From contig CAYZJH010000009.1 of assembly GCA_964478625.1 (NCBI GenBank), positions 23,542 through 87,541 on the forward strand: a DNA stretch of 64,000 bases, read 5' to 3'. Origin of the DNA: SKZT01 sp964478625. GTDB lineage: Bacteria; Desulfobacterota; Desulfobacteria; Desulfobacterales; SKZT01. This document shows positions 37,401-45,497 of this stretch, piece after piece. Position numbers and translations under genes: made by a program. The notes below the pieces were generated by a model. The model did no database searches. It saw only the letters and a program-made list of their open reading frames with translations, and had not been told where the DNA came from. Position 1 is the stretch's first letter, and every line of letters begins with the position of its first letter.

Positions 37401-37522
37401 GGATTGTTTTTGCCACGCTTATCACCCTTGTCCTGGTGCCGGCATTTTATATCATTTTCGAAGATTTAAAAACACTAGCCACCAAATACCTTCCGGAAGT
37501 ATCAATAACGAGTCCACATTGA
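34394..37522 (+). CDS. RND efflux transporter (AcrB/HAE1-like)
   Basis: Proton-driven inner-membrane pump, 1042 residues with the twelve-helix, two-porter-domain RND plan. It starts at ATG 34394 (MDYSKAGSNITKGPIAWMAA), which places the first helix normally; an upstream in-phase start adds out-of-family residues over the adaptor gene. The proton-relay motif in helix 4 is LGIVVDDAIIVGENI (two adjacent aspartates), with FVLTNMV-type helix 5 sequence. The second half contains AIPLNSYFQPIIIMVAIPFG and ALSGVVVNASLVLIDF. Absence of the heavy-metal charged residues in helix 4 suggests export of organic compounds rather than metals (inference). Confidence 0.94.
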   Translation: MDYSKAGSNITKGPIAWMAAHSVAANLLMLLFLVGGLILASKIKQEVFPDFETDQVQITVPYPGASPQEVEKAIIQAIEEAIAGIEGIDEVRSRASEGLASITVDMIEGENLQKLAQDIQNEVDRITSFPEDSEKPIVAIVSRKRYVVSLALYGDQSERILREYAEFIRDRLLEDPEISQVEITSVRNFEISIEISQETLRRYRLTLDDVATRIQRASVELPGGAIKTESGDILVRMMERRDFGHEFAKIPVITTGDGTKILLEDIAVIHDGFEETSVSSNFNGYPAVMIDIFRVGNQTPISVSDAARPIVNEINEILPKGIRIDLRNDLSDIYRQRLGLLIKNGFLGLGLVFIFLALFLEPRLAFWVSLGILISFMGSIFFLKLANVSINMVSMFAFIVTLGIVVDDAIIVGENIYYHRQQGEPWFKAAITGTREIAVPLNFTVLTNMVAFLPIFFIPGFMGKVYRHIPIVVISVFAVSLIESLFILPAHIGHRRKTAPTGILYRISQLQQKFGNSLTRFVHQIYGPFLHQAIQWRYLTLAIGISVLIITIGYVRSGRLGFELFPKIESDFALATAVLPFGASFESAQRVERQLIKSSQEIIDHHGGRSLADGVFSSIRDNIVEIRMYLTPPDVRPISTARVAELWRDRTGVIPGLKSIKFESDAGGPGRGAAIAVELSHQRMDLLEKASAELADALRYYSNVTDIDDGFSPGKQQIDFSVKPEARSLGLEAREVARQVRHAFYGAEALRQQRGRNEVKVMVRFPLQERISEYSLEEMILKAPNGTEILLRDAVTITRGRAYTDINRRQGRRIVTVTADVNPRSQTGQVLASVRNEILPELQKKYPGLSFSFEGRQADQRKSMQALFRGMLLALLVIFAMLAIPLNSYFQPIIIMVAIPFGIVGAVIGHLIMGYSLSVLSMFGVVALSGVVVNASLVLIDFANRRRTAGMNALEAIHASALHRFRPILLTTLTTFGGLAPMIFETSRQARFLIPMALSLGFGIVFATLITLVLVPAFYIIFEDLKTLATKYLPEVSITSPH

Positions 37523-37528
37523 TTTCTT

Positions 37529-37696
37529 TCACCCATATCGTTTTATGAGCAATTGCCTTTCATTCTGGGGCAATGACTTGACATAGGATCTCCATCCCGG
37601 ACACCATCGGATGTGCCACTTCCAGAACCTCCCGAGAATGGACTTAGGATTTTTGTCATACCGTGCCCTCAATTTACAGGATTCGCAGCGTTTCAT
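37529..37696 (-). CDS. 55-aa cysteine-containing basic protein coupled to methyltransferase
   Basis: Short gene found on the minus strand: ATG at 37696, TGA at 37529. The ribosome binding site AAGGAG overlaps the TAA stop of the methyltransferase gene, so translation is probably coupled. The peptide is very basic and aromatic: an N-terminal CxxC (MKRCESCKLRARYDKNP), a tryptophan-rich middle (GRFWKWHIRWCPGW) with a third cysteine at about 32, and a basic C-terminus ending IKRYG. It could bind metal or nucleic acid. I know no family name. Confidence 0.72.
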   Translation of the reverse strand: MKRCESCKLRARYDKNPKSILGRFWKWHIRWCPGWRSYVKSLPQNERQLLIKRYG

Positions 37697-37708
37697 TTGT
37701 TTTTCTCC

Positions 37709-38881
37709 TTAAAATATGTCAAACATTGTCATCTGACTTGGCCTTTTTGGGTTCTTCTCTTGTTGTTTAGAACAATTCCTCTTTGACTCATTCTTCAATG
37801 CTATGGGTTGATCTGTATTGCAAATAAATTCTTCCTGAGCGCTATCGGAATAAGTGACCGCAAATGCAGTTTCACCGATTTTCTCCCATGACTGGAGTGA
37901 GTTTAACAATAAATTTTTTTCCTGGGAAGTCATTACCGGAAAACCGTAATGCTGGTTGGTATGTTTTAAAAAGCCCTTCTCACGAATCCGATTTTCAACA
38001 AAATGAAGGTGATTCTGAAGGCGTTCCGTAATTTTTCCATTGGAAAATTCTATGATATTTTCCATTTTTGAACATATGATTGATTTCAGATCGGCATCAA
38101 TATCGACACCTGAAAAGTTTCTTCCGGCGGCCATGGCGGCAAACATGGAAGTACCAATACCCAGAAACGGATCGAGTACCCGATCGCATTTGATTGAAAA
38201 CATGCAAATCAGGCGGTAGGCAAGATCAAAAGGAAAAGCTCCACTTCTGTCCCGCGAATCGGATTTTGAAATTCTTTGGGTTGTTCCTTTTAAATCCATC
38301 CAAACATCAGAAAACCAATGGTTACGCTCCTCCCAGAAGTAAGCACTCTCCCGGCGAATTTGTTTTTCTTCGTTGGTTATCAGTGGCCTTTTGTCTCCTT
38401 TGCGAAATATCAGGATGTATTCATGTTCTAGAGTGACATAGGCTCCGGGTGGCAGCATTCCCGATCCCATAAACTTGTTGGGGGCATTGGTCTGTTTACG
38501 CCATAAAATACAGGGAAGCGCAGAAAAGCCCAATTGAAGCATATACGACTGGATTCTTGTGTGATTGGTATATAGGGAAAATCGGTTGCCGATCGTTCTT
38601 GTGGCATCTCCGATATTGATGCAGGCAATAGCTCCGGGTTTCAGCACTCGCCAGATTTCATCCCATACCCGATCAAGAATTTGATGCATCAGGTGAAATG
38701 CCTTTAATCCATCCGCAGATTTGAATGCCCCTGAAATTTTAGGATTTTGCCTGATAAAAATGTCATCCCACATTTCAACCATGGGATAAGGTGGAGAAGT
38801 GATCATCAAATCGATTGATTCGCTTTCGATGGGATCCATGTGTTGAGCGTTTGCAAAAATGACCTGGTGCTTTGTTTTCAT
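37709..38881 (-). CDS. Site-specific DNA methyltransferase (SPPY type)
   Basis: Amino-methyltransferase acting on DNA bases with S-adenosylmethionine, 390 residues. The catalytic motif IV comes first (LMITSPPYPMVEMWDD, about 26-41), and motif I is C-terminal (DPFLGIGTSMFAAMAAGRNF, about 236-255): the order of beta-class enzymes. The (T)SPPY form favours N4-cytosine methylation, as in many restriction systems. The last 110 residues form an extension with no known motif, ending QMTMFDIF. No restriction nuclease adjoins; downstream is only the 55-residue cysteine peptide. An orphan methylase or an unusual modification module. Confidence 0.88.
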   Translation of the reverse strand: MKTKHQVIFANAQHMDPIESESIDLMITSPPYPMVEMWDDIFIRQNPKISGAFKSADGLKAFHLMHQILDRVWDEIWRVLKPGAIACINIGDATRTIGNRFSLYTNHTRIQSYMLQLGFSALPCILWRKQTNAPNKFMGSGMLPPGAYVTLEHEYILIFRKGDKRPLITNEEKQIRRESAYFWEERNHWFSDVWMDLKGTTQRISKSDSRDRSGAFPFDLAYRLICMFSIKCDRVLDPFLGIGTSMFAAMAAGRNFSGVDIDADLKSIICSKMENIIEFSNGKITERLQNHLHFVENRIREKGFLKHTNQHYGFPVMTSQEKNLLLNSLQSWEKIGETAFAVTYSDSAQEEFICNTDQPIALKNESKRNCSKQQEKNPKRPSQMTMFDIF

Positions 38882-39162
38882 CTGTATTGTTTCCCCGTCT
38901 TATTTTCTCCATCAAAATGGGCACAAGTGTCCATTCAACCGCTAATTGTTATTTTTAAAGCTCCGTTAAAGACTTTTTCGATGTAATTCGACCGTCTCAA
39001 TCGACCGGAAAAATAAATAAAGAATCACCTGTTCTGTCAAGACTTAATTAAAGGGAGGGGCTTTTTTTGAAAAGACGGCTCAGGATTTGTTTTATAGTTT
39101 CTTAGTGCTCGAATTTCGTTGGAATGAGGGGTTTGGACTGATTTAAAAAAGTTCTGACCTGC

Positions 39163-39260
39163 AAATAAAAAGGTTTCAGCTAACTAGGTTCCATATTGGC
39201 ATTAGAACGGTAGATCGGCATTGAAAATACTGGAGCCTGAATTCTGAAACCTTTTTATTT
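39163..39260. repeat. 17-bp perfect inverted repeat, 98-bp hairpin element
   Basis: AAATAAAAAGGTTTCAG (39163-39179) is perfectly matched by CTGAAACCTTTTTATTT (39244-39260). Inside, AGGTTCCA (39186-39193) and TGGAGCCT can extend the pairing with one G:U. It lies 14 bases downstream of the NifX-like gene on the minus strand and could serve as a terminator in both directions, or be a small transposable remnant. The rest of the gap 38882-39162 holds nothing I can name. Confidence 0.6.
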
Positions 39261-39273
39261 CTGAGTTGAAATT

Positions 39274-39678
39274 TTAATGATTACCACAGGAGTGCATGGG
39301 ATGATCTCCTCCACCGCCACAAGTATGCTGCTGGGTAAATTTGACAAGCTTATTTTCTAAAATCGCTGATATCGCATCTTTTACGATGCTGTTTCCCCCG
39401 CTGTGGTAAACATCAATTCCGACTTGACTGAATCCCATGAGCGGCCGAAGACCCATTCCGCCGGCAATTAATGCCTTTACTCCATGTTGGGCAAGATAGT
39501 TAACCGGGGCCAAACACCCACCCTGTTCATGGGGCAAATTGGGAATGACCTTTATTGCTTTGACTTCATTGTTTTCAACCGCCACCAGCGTATACAATTC
39601 ACAATGTCCGAAATGGGCGCCTACCGACGCATCAAGGCCTCCCGGCTGCTCTGATGGAACAGCAATAAGTGTGTTCAT
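39274..39678 (-). CDS. Dinitrogenase iron-molybdenum cofactor-type (NifX/NifB-like) protein
   Basis: 134-residue cytoplasmic protein with the NifX/NifB C-terminal domain that binds iron-sulfur or Mo/Fe cofactor fragments. Core motifs are LDASVGAHFGHCELYTLV (about 14-31), HEQGGCLAPVNYLAQHGV (about 50-67) and ALIAGGMGLRPLMGFSQVGI (about 69-88). The tail is cysteine/histidine rich (HTCGGGGDHPMHSCGNH) and may bind metal. It stands alone without other nif genes, as is common in sulfate reducers, where such proteins accompany Mo/Fe-S metabolism. Ribosome binding site AAAGGAG before the ATG. Confidence 0.9.
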   Translation of the reverse strand: MNTLIAVPSEQPGGLDASVGAHFGHCELYTLVAVENNEVKAIKVIPNLPHEQGGCLAPVNYLAQHGVKALIAGGMGLRPLMGFSQVGIDVYHSGGNSIVKDAISAILENKLVKFTQQHTCGGGGDHPMHSCGNH

Positions 39679-39821
39679 TTTAAAATACTCCTTTCATTTG
39701 ATGTACGTGAAAACCTGACCCTATGGTGTCATGTTTTTCCTTCGTGTTGATGATTTAACATGTCCGTTTCCAAACCAATCGGATATCGTACCCTCATTTT
39801 TGGATATCATCGATTTATGAT

Positions 39822-39853
39822 CCTATTTTTATGATCATATGCGCATAAATAGG
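39822..39853. promoter_or_regulatory. Palindrome in the NifX-like/amidase divergent region
   Basis: CCTATTTTTATG (39822-39833) faces CGCATAAATAGG (39842-39853): an imperfect 32-bp palindrome with TTATG-N10-CATAA at its core. It is in the 369-base divergent region (39679-40047), about 145 bases upstream of the NifX-like start. It could be an operator for either gene; the regulator is unknown. Nothing else is evident in this gap. Confidence 0.4.
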
Positions 39854-40047
39854 TAGTCCTTCCCAATATAACTGTCAAGGAAAAATTTCAAACTTTAAAA
39901 GAAATGATGGGCTGGTTTAATGATCAATAGTTACGGACAGATGATGCAAGAGCTACATAATTGTTGACAATTATATTTCTTTTAAGGCATATATTTTCAC
40001 GAAATGACTCAAACGTGTTTTGATCGGCTGGATATAAATTTCATAAG

Positions 40048-41382
40048 ATGAAAATGACTCTTAATCTGAATAGACATCAAAACCGTATCGTTTGCCGAAA
40101 TCATGTTTTGGCCATTTTATTGGTGTCGATATTCTTTCTGCCTGAAAACCTTTTGGCTGTCTCCGTCAGTGAACAAGCATCTTTTCAGCGTTCCATCATC
40201 AATTATCAGGGGAACCTCAACCCACGATACAAAAAAACCTTTCGTAGTCAGACAAAATATATCATCGTACATACATCCGAAAGCAGTTTACAAAGTGCGC
40301 TTCAAACAATCTCAAAGGGCAAGCGCACCCACCACGGAAATCACACCTTCGGTGGCCATGCCCATTATGTTATTGCCCGGGATGGTGTCACTTATCGAAT
40401 AATGGATAAAGACCTGGTAGCCGACCATGCAGGGTTGAGCATGTGGAACGGACAAACCGATATCAGCATGATTTCCATTGGCATCGAACTGGTGGGGTAT
40501 CATTACGAGCCCCTGACTGCCAGGCAGTACCAATCTGTAAAAACGCTCATCAAAATCCTTCAGGGCATCTATAATCTTGATGATCGTGCCGTACTGACCC
40601 ACTCTCAGATTGCCTATGGAAGACCCAATCAATGGTTCCAGACGAATCATCGGGGACGAAAACGCTGCGCCAAAAATTTTAACCGAACCATGGCGGGTCT
40701 TGGGCCGACATGGGCCTATGATCCGGATGTCAAAGCCGGACGTTTGACTGAAGATAAGGAATTGGCGGCCATTTTTTATGGTACACCCAGTGTTGTGGTT
40801 GCTTCAAAAACCACAACCAATATTATTTCTAAAACCAACACCGCATGGTCGATTGCTGGTGAAGATTTCAACAGCCCGCAAACCATTTACCGTCTTCCCG
40901 GAGGCGAAACTGTCGCGGGTCATAAAATAGGATCAACTGTCGGATGGAACCGGATTCCCCCGAATACCGTAGTTCTGCTTAATCAGCAGGAAGGGTTCGG
41001 TAACATAAATACAACCCCCGATGAAAACAACGTTACATCCGGACCTGTCAAAATTATTTCTGATGGAAAAACCGCCTGGAGTCTTGCCGGGAAAAAATAC
41101 AACAGCCAATCTACATTTTATTTTCTTCCTTGCGGAAAAGTCACCGATGGTGCTGGAATATCCGCCTGGGATGATCTTCCATCCCAAACCCGCTTGATTA
41201 TCGATTATCGGGGCCCTTTTAAAATCAGCAGATCGCTCAGAGCCCATGGAATTGCCGGACACAGAGTCCGCGACGAACAAACCATCTATTACTTACCCAA
41301 CCGTGAGGTATACACCGGTAATATGATTGCCGACTTTTCAATTCTGCCAAACGGTACATTGGTTTTTCTTCCTTCACTATAA
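40048..41382 (+). CDS. Exported N-acetylmuramoyl-L-alanine amidase with C-terminal repeats
   Basis: Cell-wall hydrolase of the Amidase_2 (type 2, zinc) family, 444 residues. A basic N-terminus and hydrophobic segment (about 18-38, HVLAILLVSIFFLPENLLAV) act as signal peptide. The amidase domain (about 65-225) shows zinc-ligand histidines in YIIVHTSES and AVLTHSQIAYGRPN, with ADHAG and MISIGIELVGYH between. The C-terminal 180 residues contain three related units beginning at about residues 266, 343 and 400 with the pattern WS(I/L)AG...TIYxLP...G...LP..T...L. The units may bind wall or surface polymer. Monocistronic by context. Confidence 0.88.
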   Translation: MKMTLNLNRHQNRIVCRNHVLAILLVSIFFLPENLLAVSVSEQASFQRSIINYQGNLNPRYKKTFRSQTKYIIVHTSESSLQSALQTISKGKRTHHGNHTFGGHAHYVIARDGVTYRIMDKDLVADHAGLSMWNGQTDISMISIGIELVGYHYEPLTARQYQSVKTLIKILQGIYNLDDRAVLTHSQIAYGRPNQWFQTNHRGRKRCAKNFNRTMAGLGPTWAYDPDVKAGRLTEDKELAAIFYGTPSVVVASKTTTNIISKTNTAWSIAGEDFNSPQTIYRLPGGETVAGHKIGSTVGWNRIPPNTVVLLNQQEGFGNINTTPDENNVTSGPVKIISDGKTAWSLAGKKYNSQSTFYFLPCGKVTDGAGISAWDDLPSQTRLIIDYRGPFKISRSLRAHGIAGHRVRDEQTIYYLPNREVYTGNMIADFSILPNGTLVFLPSL

Positions 41383-41574
41383 ATTCATGGTCTGATTCGT
41401 CCGAATTTTCGTAAAAAAAAAAAGAATTTACTTTTACCCTTTTAGAATGTATTAATTCTTCTGTTTACAGGCGTTTGACCGGATATATTGCGTAGTTACC
41501 AAGCAGGTGACTGAAAATTATCCGAGTTTTTTGGTCGTGAATTTTTGCCGTATAACATTAAGGAGGTCAGCATT

Positions 41575-42732
41575 ATGAAACAAAAGCGAATATTGAAGAT
41601 GTTAGTTATCTTATTACTGGCAGGATTGTGGACAGTTCCCTTTGCTTCGGCTGCAGATCCGGTGGTGATCGGCTTGCAAGGTCCGATTACCGGCCCTTGG
41701 GCATATGAAGGACAGATGGCAAAACAGTCTTGTGAAATAGCAGCAGAACTTATTAATGCCAAGGGGGGAATTCTTGGCGGACGTAACGTAGAAGTCCGGG
41801 TTGTTGATGATGAAGGCCAACCCAAAACCGGGGCCCTGGCGGCAACCAAACTGGTCGGTCAAAAAGATGTGGTAGCTGCCGTATCCACCTATGGATCCTC
41901 TGTTTGTGAACCGGCCTCCAACATTTATGAAAAGGCCAAAAAAGTCAATATCGCTTATGGTGCCACTGCGGTGCGGTTAACCGACCGCGGATTAAAATAT
42001 TTTTTCCGCACCTGCGGACGGGATGACTCCCAGGGTAAATTTTTTGTGGATGTCGCCATGAATAAATTCGATGCCAAACGCATCGCCATTATGCACGACA
42101 ACACCGCTTTTGGTAAAGGACTGGCTGAAGACACTCAAAATGCACTGAAACCGTTTATCGAAAACGGACAGGTCACCGTTGTTTATTTTGATGCCATTAC
42201 TCCTGGTGAAAGAGATTTTCGGGTTCCATTAACAAAATTACGGGAATCCAATCCTGATCTCTGGTATTTTACAGGCTATTATGCTGAAGCAGCTCTGTTG
42301 TTATCTCAGGCAAGGGAAATTGGGATTACCATTCCCTTTGTGGGGGGTAATGCCGCCATTAACGATGAATTTGTTAAGATTGCCGGTGTGGAAGTGGCAA
42401 AAGGTGCATTGATGACAAATGAGCCGCTACCGGGTGACCTCCCTTTTGATGAAACACGCGAATTTCTGGAAGCCTACCAGGCAAAATTCGGCGAAATTCC
42501 TTCGAGCCCATGGCCTCTGTATGCAGCGGATGCTTTCAAGATCATCGCTTACGCGATTGATAAAACCGGCTCAACCGACGGTGATATCCTGGCTGAATAT
42601 CTGCGAAACGAAGTTGACGGGGTTCCCGGTGTGACAGGTCCGATCGGATTTACCAAACAGGGTGACCGCGAAGGAGTTCCTTTCTACTTGTATGTTGTCA
42701 ATGATCAGGGACAAATCGTAATATCCGAATAA
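41575..42732 (+). CDS. livK: Branched-chain amino acid ABC transporter, substrate-binding protein
   Basis: Periplasmic binding protein of a HAAT-family ABC importer, 385 residues. Start ATG 41575 is fixed by an AGGAGG ribosome binding site (41561-41566) and yields a clean signal peptide (MKQKRILKMLVILLLAGLW... cleaved near ASA-ADP at about 24). The mature protein begins DPVVIGLQGPITGPWAYEG and contains YGSSVCEPASNIYEK and KRIAIMHDNTAFGKGLA, typical of Leu/Ile/Val-binding proteins. First gene of livKHMGF. Ligand may be a branched-chain amino acid or another amide/short compound. Confidence 0.93.
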   Translation: MKQKRILKMLVILLLAGLWTVPFASAADPVVIGLQGPITGPWAYEGQMAKQSCEIAAELINAKGGILGGRNVEVRVVDDEGQPKTGALAATKLVGQKDVVAAVSTYGSSVCEPASNIYEKAKKVNIAYGATAVRLTDRGLKYFFRTCGRDDSQGKFFVDVAMNKFDAKRIAIMHDNTAFGKGLAEDTQNALKPFIENGQVTVVYFDAITPGERDFRVPLTKLRESNPDLWYFTGYYAEAALLLSQAREIGITIPFVGGNAAINDEFVKIAGVEVAKGALMTNEPLPGDLPFDETREFLEAYQAKFGEIPSSPWPLYAADAFKIIAYAIDKTGSTDGDILAEYLRNEVDGVPGVTGPIGFTKQGDREGVPFYLYVVNDQGQIVISE

Positions 42733-42760
42733 CTGATGATACCGGGGTAAGGAAAACGCC

Positions 42761-43672
42761 ATGCAGGTTATTATTGAGCAAATAATCAACGGACTCACCA
42801 TTGGCTCTTTTTATGCTCTGATCGCCCTGGGTTATTCCATGGTTTATGGGATTTTAAAACTGATAAACTTTGCACACGGCGATTTCTTTACCCTTGGTTC
42901 CTATGCCGGTTATACGGTCCTTGTCTTTGCATCAGCGGCGTTAACCTCTTATTTCGGCATCTGGGGGATGATCTTAATTGCCATGCTGGTAGCAGCTATC
43001 AGTGTGGCATTAGTCGGTATTATTGTTGAACGGATGGCCTATCGTCCTATTTATGCATCAGGAAGACTCCCGGCGGTTGTTTCGGCTCTGGGGGCTTCCA
43101 TTGTTTTACAAAACAGCATCATGATATTCTGGGGCCCACGGTATCAAGCCTATCCTGCGGCGCTCATTCCCAACATTCCTCTTCAGATCTTTGGATTTAA
43201 TATATCCTTGCTTCAGTTGCTGATTCTCCTGACATCGTTTATTTTGATGCTTTCCCTATATTATGTTATTCAGAAAACCACATTCGGCGCCGCCATCAGA
43301 GCCACTGCTCTGGATAGGGACACTGCAGCGCTCATGGGGATCAACTTTAATAAGGTCATTCTTTTTATTTTTATCCTTGGCCCGGCTTTGGGAGCAATTA
43401 CGGGAGTTATGGTCGGTATGTATTATCGACAAATCAGTTTCACCATGGGATGGAACTATGGCCTTAAAGCTTTTACAGCGACAATTTTAGGGGGTATTGG
43501 AAATTTGCCCGGGGCCATGTTGGGAGGCCTTATTCTGGGGACTTTGGAAATGTTGGGAGGGGCTTATATTTCCTCAGCATGGAAAGATGTATTTGTCTTT
43601 TTGATTTTAATTCTTGTACTTATTTTCAGACCCACGGGTATTTTAGGCGAAAAAATAGCGGAAAAAGTCTGA
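42761..43672 (+). CDS. livH: Branched-chain amino acid ABC permease LivH
   Basis: First transmembrane subunit of the importer, 303 residues with about eight helices. Signatures are IINGLTIGSFYALIALGYSMVYGILKLINFAHGDFF-type start (seen as GSFYALIALGYSMVYGILK and LINFAHGDFFTLGSY), the EAA-like loop around RATALDRDTAALMGIN (about 182-197) and ILGGIGNLPGAMLGGLILG. Twenty-eight bases after livK, five before livM. Confidence 0.95.
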   Translation: MQVIIEQIINGLTIGSFYALIALGYSMVYGILKLINFAHGDFFTLGSYAGYTVLVFASAALTSYFGIWGMILIAMLVAAISVALVGIIVERMAYRPIYASGRLPAVVSALGASIVLQNSIMIFWGPRYQAYPAALIPNIPLQIFGFNISLLQLLILLTSFILMLSLYYVIQKTTFGAAIRATALDRDTAALMGINFNKVILFIFILGPALGAITGVMVGMYYRQISFTMGWNYGLKAFTATILGGIGNLPGAMLGGLILGTLEMLGGAYISSAWKDVFVFLILILVLIFRPTGILGEKIAEKV

Positions 43673-43676
43673 CATT

Positions 43677-44693
43677 ATGGATAGATATCTGAAAACCTGG
43701 AAAAATACCCTGAGGCCGGCTCACCTCTTGCTCGGATTGGTACTGATATTATTTGCACTGTATCCTTTTCTGGCGAGTAATTATTTTATCGATGTTGCTT
43801 TTTTTTTCGGTATTTATGCTTTGCTGGGATTAAGTTTGAACGTGGTGCTTGGTGAAGTCGGACTCTTTGATCTGGGCCATGCAGGTTTTTACGCCATTGG
43901 TGCTTATACAACCGCTATTTTGAATACCACTTTCGGCATTCCCATTATGATCCTGATGCCAATCAGTGCCATAGCTGCCGGCCTGTTTGCGTATACAGTC
44001 TGTTCTCCGATTATTCACCTCCGTGGAGACTATTTATGCATTGTCACCATAGGCATGGGAGAGATTGTTCGTCTGGCGCTTCTTAACAATCCCTTTAACA
44101 TAACCGGCGGACCGAACGGTGTATTTGGAATCGACAATCCCACCCTGTGGTTCATGGATATTGATACGCCCCTGAAATTTTATTTCCTGGTCTGGATCAT
44201 TGTAGGCCTGTGTATTCTCGGACTTATGAGTCTGCAGCACTCCCGTGTCGGAAGGGCATGGAATTGTATCAGAGAAGATGAAATAGCCGCTGAGGCCAAC
44301 GGTATCGATGTCCGTTTCTACAAACTACTGGCATTTGTTATTGGCGCGGCATTAGCGGGCGTTGCCGGAAATATTTATGCCAGCAAACTGATGATTGTGT
44401 CCCCGGAGAGTTTTAGTTTTATGGAATCTTGTATGATGTTTTCTATCGTTCTGATCGGAGGAATGGGGTCGGTTCCGGGAGTTTTAATCGGAGCTGCGGC
44501 AATCAGCCTTTTTCCTGAAATATTCCGCCCCATGGCCCATTATCGGATGTTTTTTTTCGGAGCGGCCATGATTGTCATGATGATTTTCAGACCCGGAGGA
44601 ATTTGGCCTCGCAAACGCGGAGCCATTGAAAAAGCTTCGACACCTAACAAAGCGACAAAATCTCCGCTGCCGGGTCAGTTGCCGGGTGCATAA
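43677..44693 (+). CDS. livM: Branched-chain amino acid ABC permease LivM
   Basis: Second transmembrane subunit, 338 residues. Characteristic segments: LGLSLNVVLGEVGLFDLGHA (about 50-69), RGDYLCIVTIGMGEIVRL, the coupling-loop signature CIREDEIAAEANGIDV (about 197-212) and VLIGGMGSVPGVLIGAA. The C-terminal 30 residues are hydrophilic and variable. Its stop abuts the livG start with no spacer. Confidence 0.95.
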   Translation: MDRYLKTWKNTLRPAHLLLGLVLILFALYPFLASNYFIDVAFFFGIYALLGLSLNVVLGEVGLFDLGHAGFYAIGAYTTAILNTTFGIPIMILMPISAIAAGLFAYTVCSPIIHLRGDYLCIVTIGMGEIVRLALLNNPFNITGGPNGVFGIDNPTLWFMDIDTPLKFYFLVWIIVGLCILGLMSLQHSRVGRAWNCIREDEIAAEANGIDVRFYKLLAFVIGAALAGVAGNIYASKLMIVSPESFSFMESCMMFSIVLIGGMGSVPGVLIGAAAISLFPEIFRPMAHYRMFFFGAAMIVMMIFRPGGIWPRKRGAIEKASTPNKATKSPLPGQLPGA

Positions 44694-45488
44694 ATGACTA
44701 TCAAAGATCGTCCCGTGGTTTTGGAAACACAGGAAATAACCAAGCGGTTCGGAGGACTGATTGCTGTCAACAATTTTAGCTTTCAGGTAAAAAACGGCGA
44801 CATCAGCAGCCTAATCGGCCCGAACGGTGCCGGCAAAACCACCGTTTTCAATGTTATAACAGGTATTTATCGCCCTGAAGCAGGCCAGGTGATTTTTGAA
44901 AATGCTAACATCGAAGGACTCAAACCCCATCAGATTGTAGATAAAGGCATTGCACGAACCTTTCAGAACATCCGTCTATTTCCCAATATGACTTGCCTGG
45001 AAAATATAATGGCAGGACAACATTGCCGGGCCCGTTCCGGAATTTGGTCTTCTATTTTCAGAACTAAAAGTCAAAAGACCGAAGAAAACCGTATCAAGGA
45101 GGTTGCCGAATCCCGTTTAAAACAGGTTGGCCTCAGTCGTTACCGTAATGAGCTGGCAAAAAATATCGCTTACGGCAACCAGAGGATGCTGGAGATAGGC
45201 CGGGCATTGGCAAGCAATCCAAGATTATTGGTATTGGATGAGCCCAGCAGTGGACTCAATGATGCTGAAACCCAGGATTTGATCGCCTTTTTAAAAGACT
45301 TACGAAATGAAGAGATGACTATCCTGATTATCGAACATGACATGAATGTTGTCATGGGCATTTCGGATTGGGTTACAGTTATGGATGAGGGAGCTAAAAT
45401 CGCCGAAGGACCGCCTGAAACCGTTTACAACAATCCACTGGTGGTTGAAGCTTATTTGGGAAAAGATGAATATGAAGATGATTTTTAA
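44694..45488 (+). CDS. livG: Branched-chain amino acid ABC ATPase LivG
   Basis: Nucleotide-binding subunit, 264 residues. Walker A GPNGAGKTTVFNVITG (about 42-57), a Q-loop region GIARTFQNIRLFPNMT and a Walker B LLVLDEPSSGL. The ABC signature is degenerate: NIAYGNQRMLEIGRALA instead of LSYGQQRRLEIARAL, which is within the variation of LivG proteins. Ends with YLGKDEYEDDF. Translationally contiguous with livM; nine bases before livF. Confidence 0.95.
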   Translation: MTIKDRPVVLETQEITKRFGGLIAVNNFSFQVKNGDISSLIGPNGAGKTTVFNVITGIYRPEAGQVIFENANIEGLKPHQIVDKGIARTFQNIRLFPNMTCLENIMAGQHCRARSGIWSSIFRTKSQKTEENRIKEVAESRLKQVGLSRYRNELAKNIAYGNQRMLEIGRALASNPRLLVLDEPSSGLNDAETQDLIAFLKDLRNEEMTILIIEHDMNVVMGISDWVTVMDEGAKIAEGPPETVYNNPLVVEAYLGKDEYEDDF

Positions 45489-45497
45489 GACCGTTGC

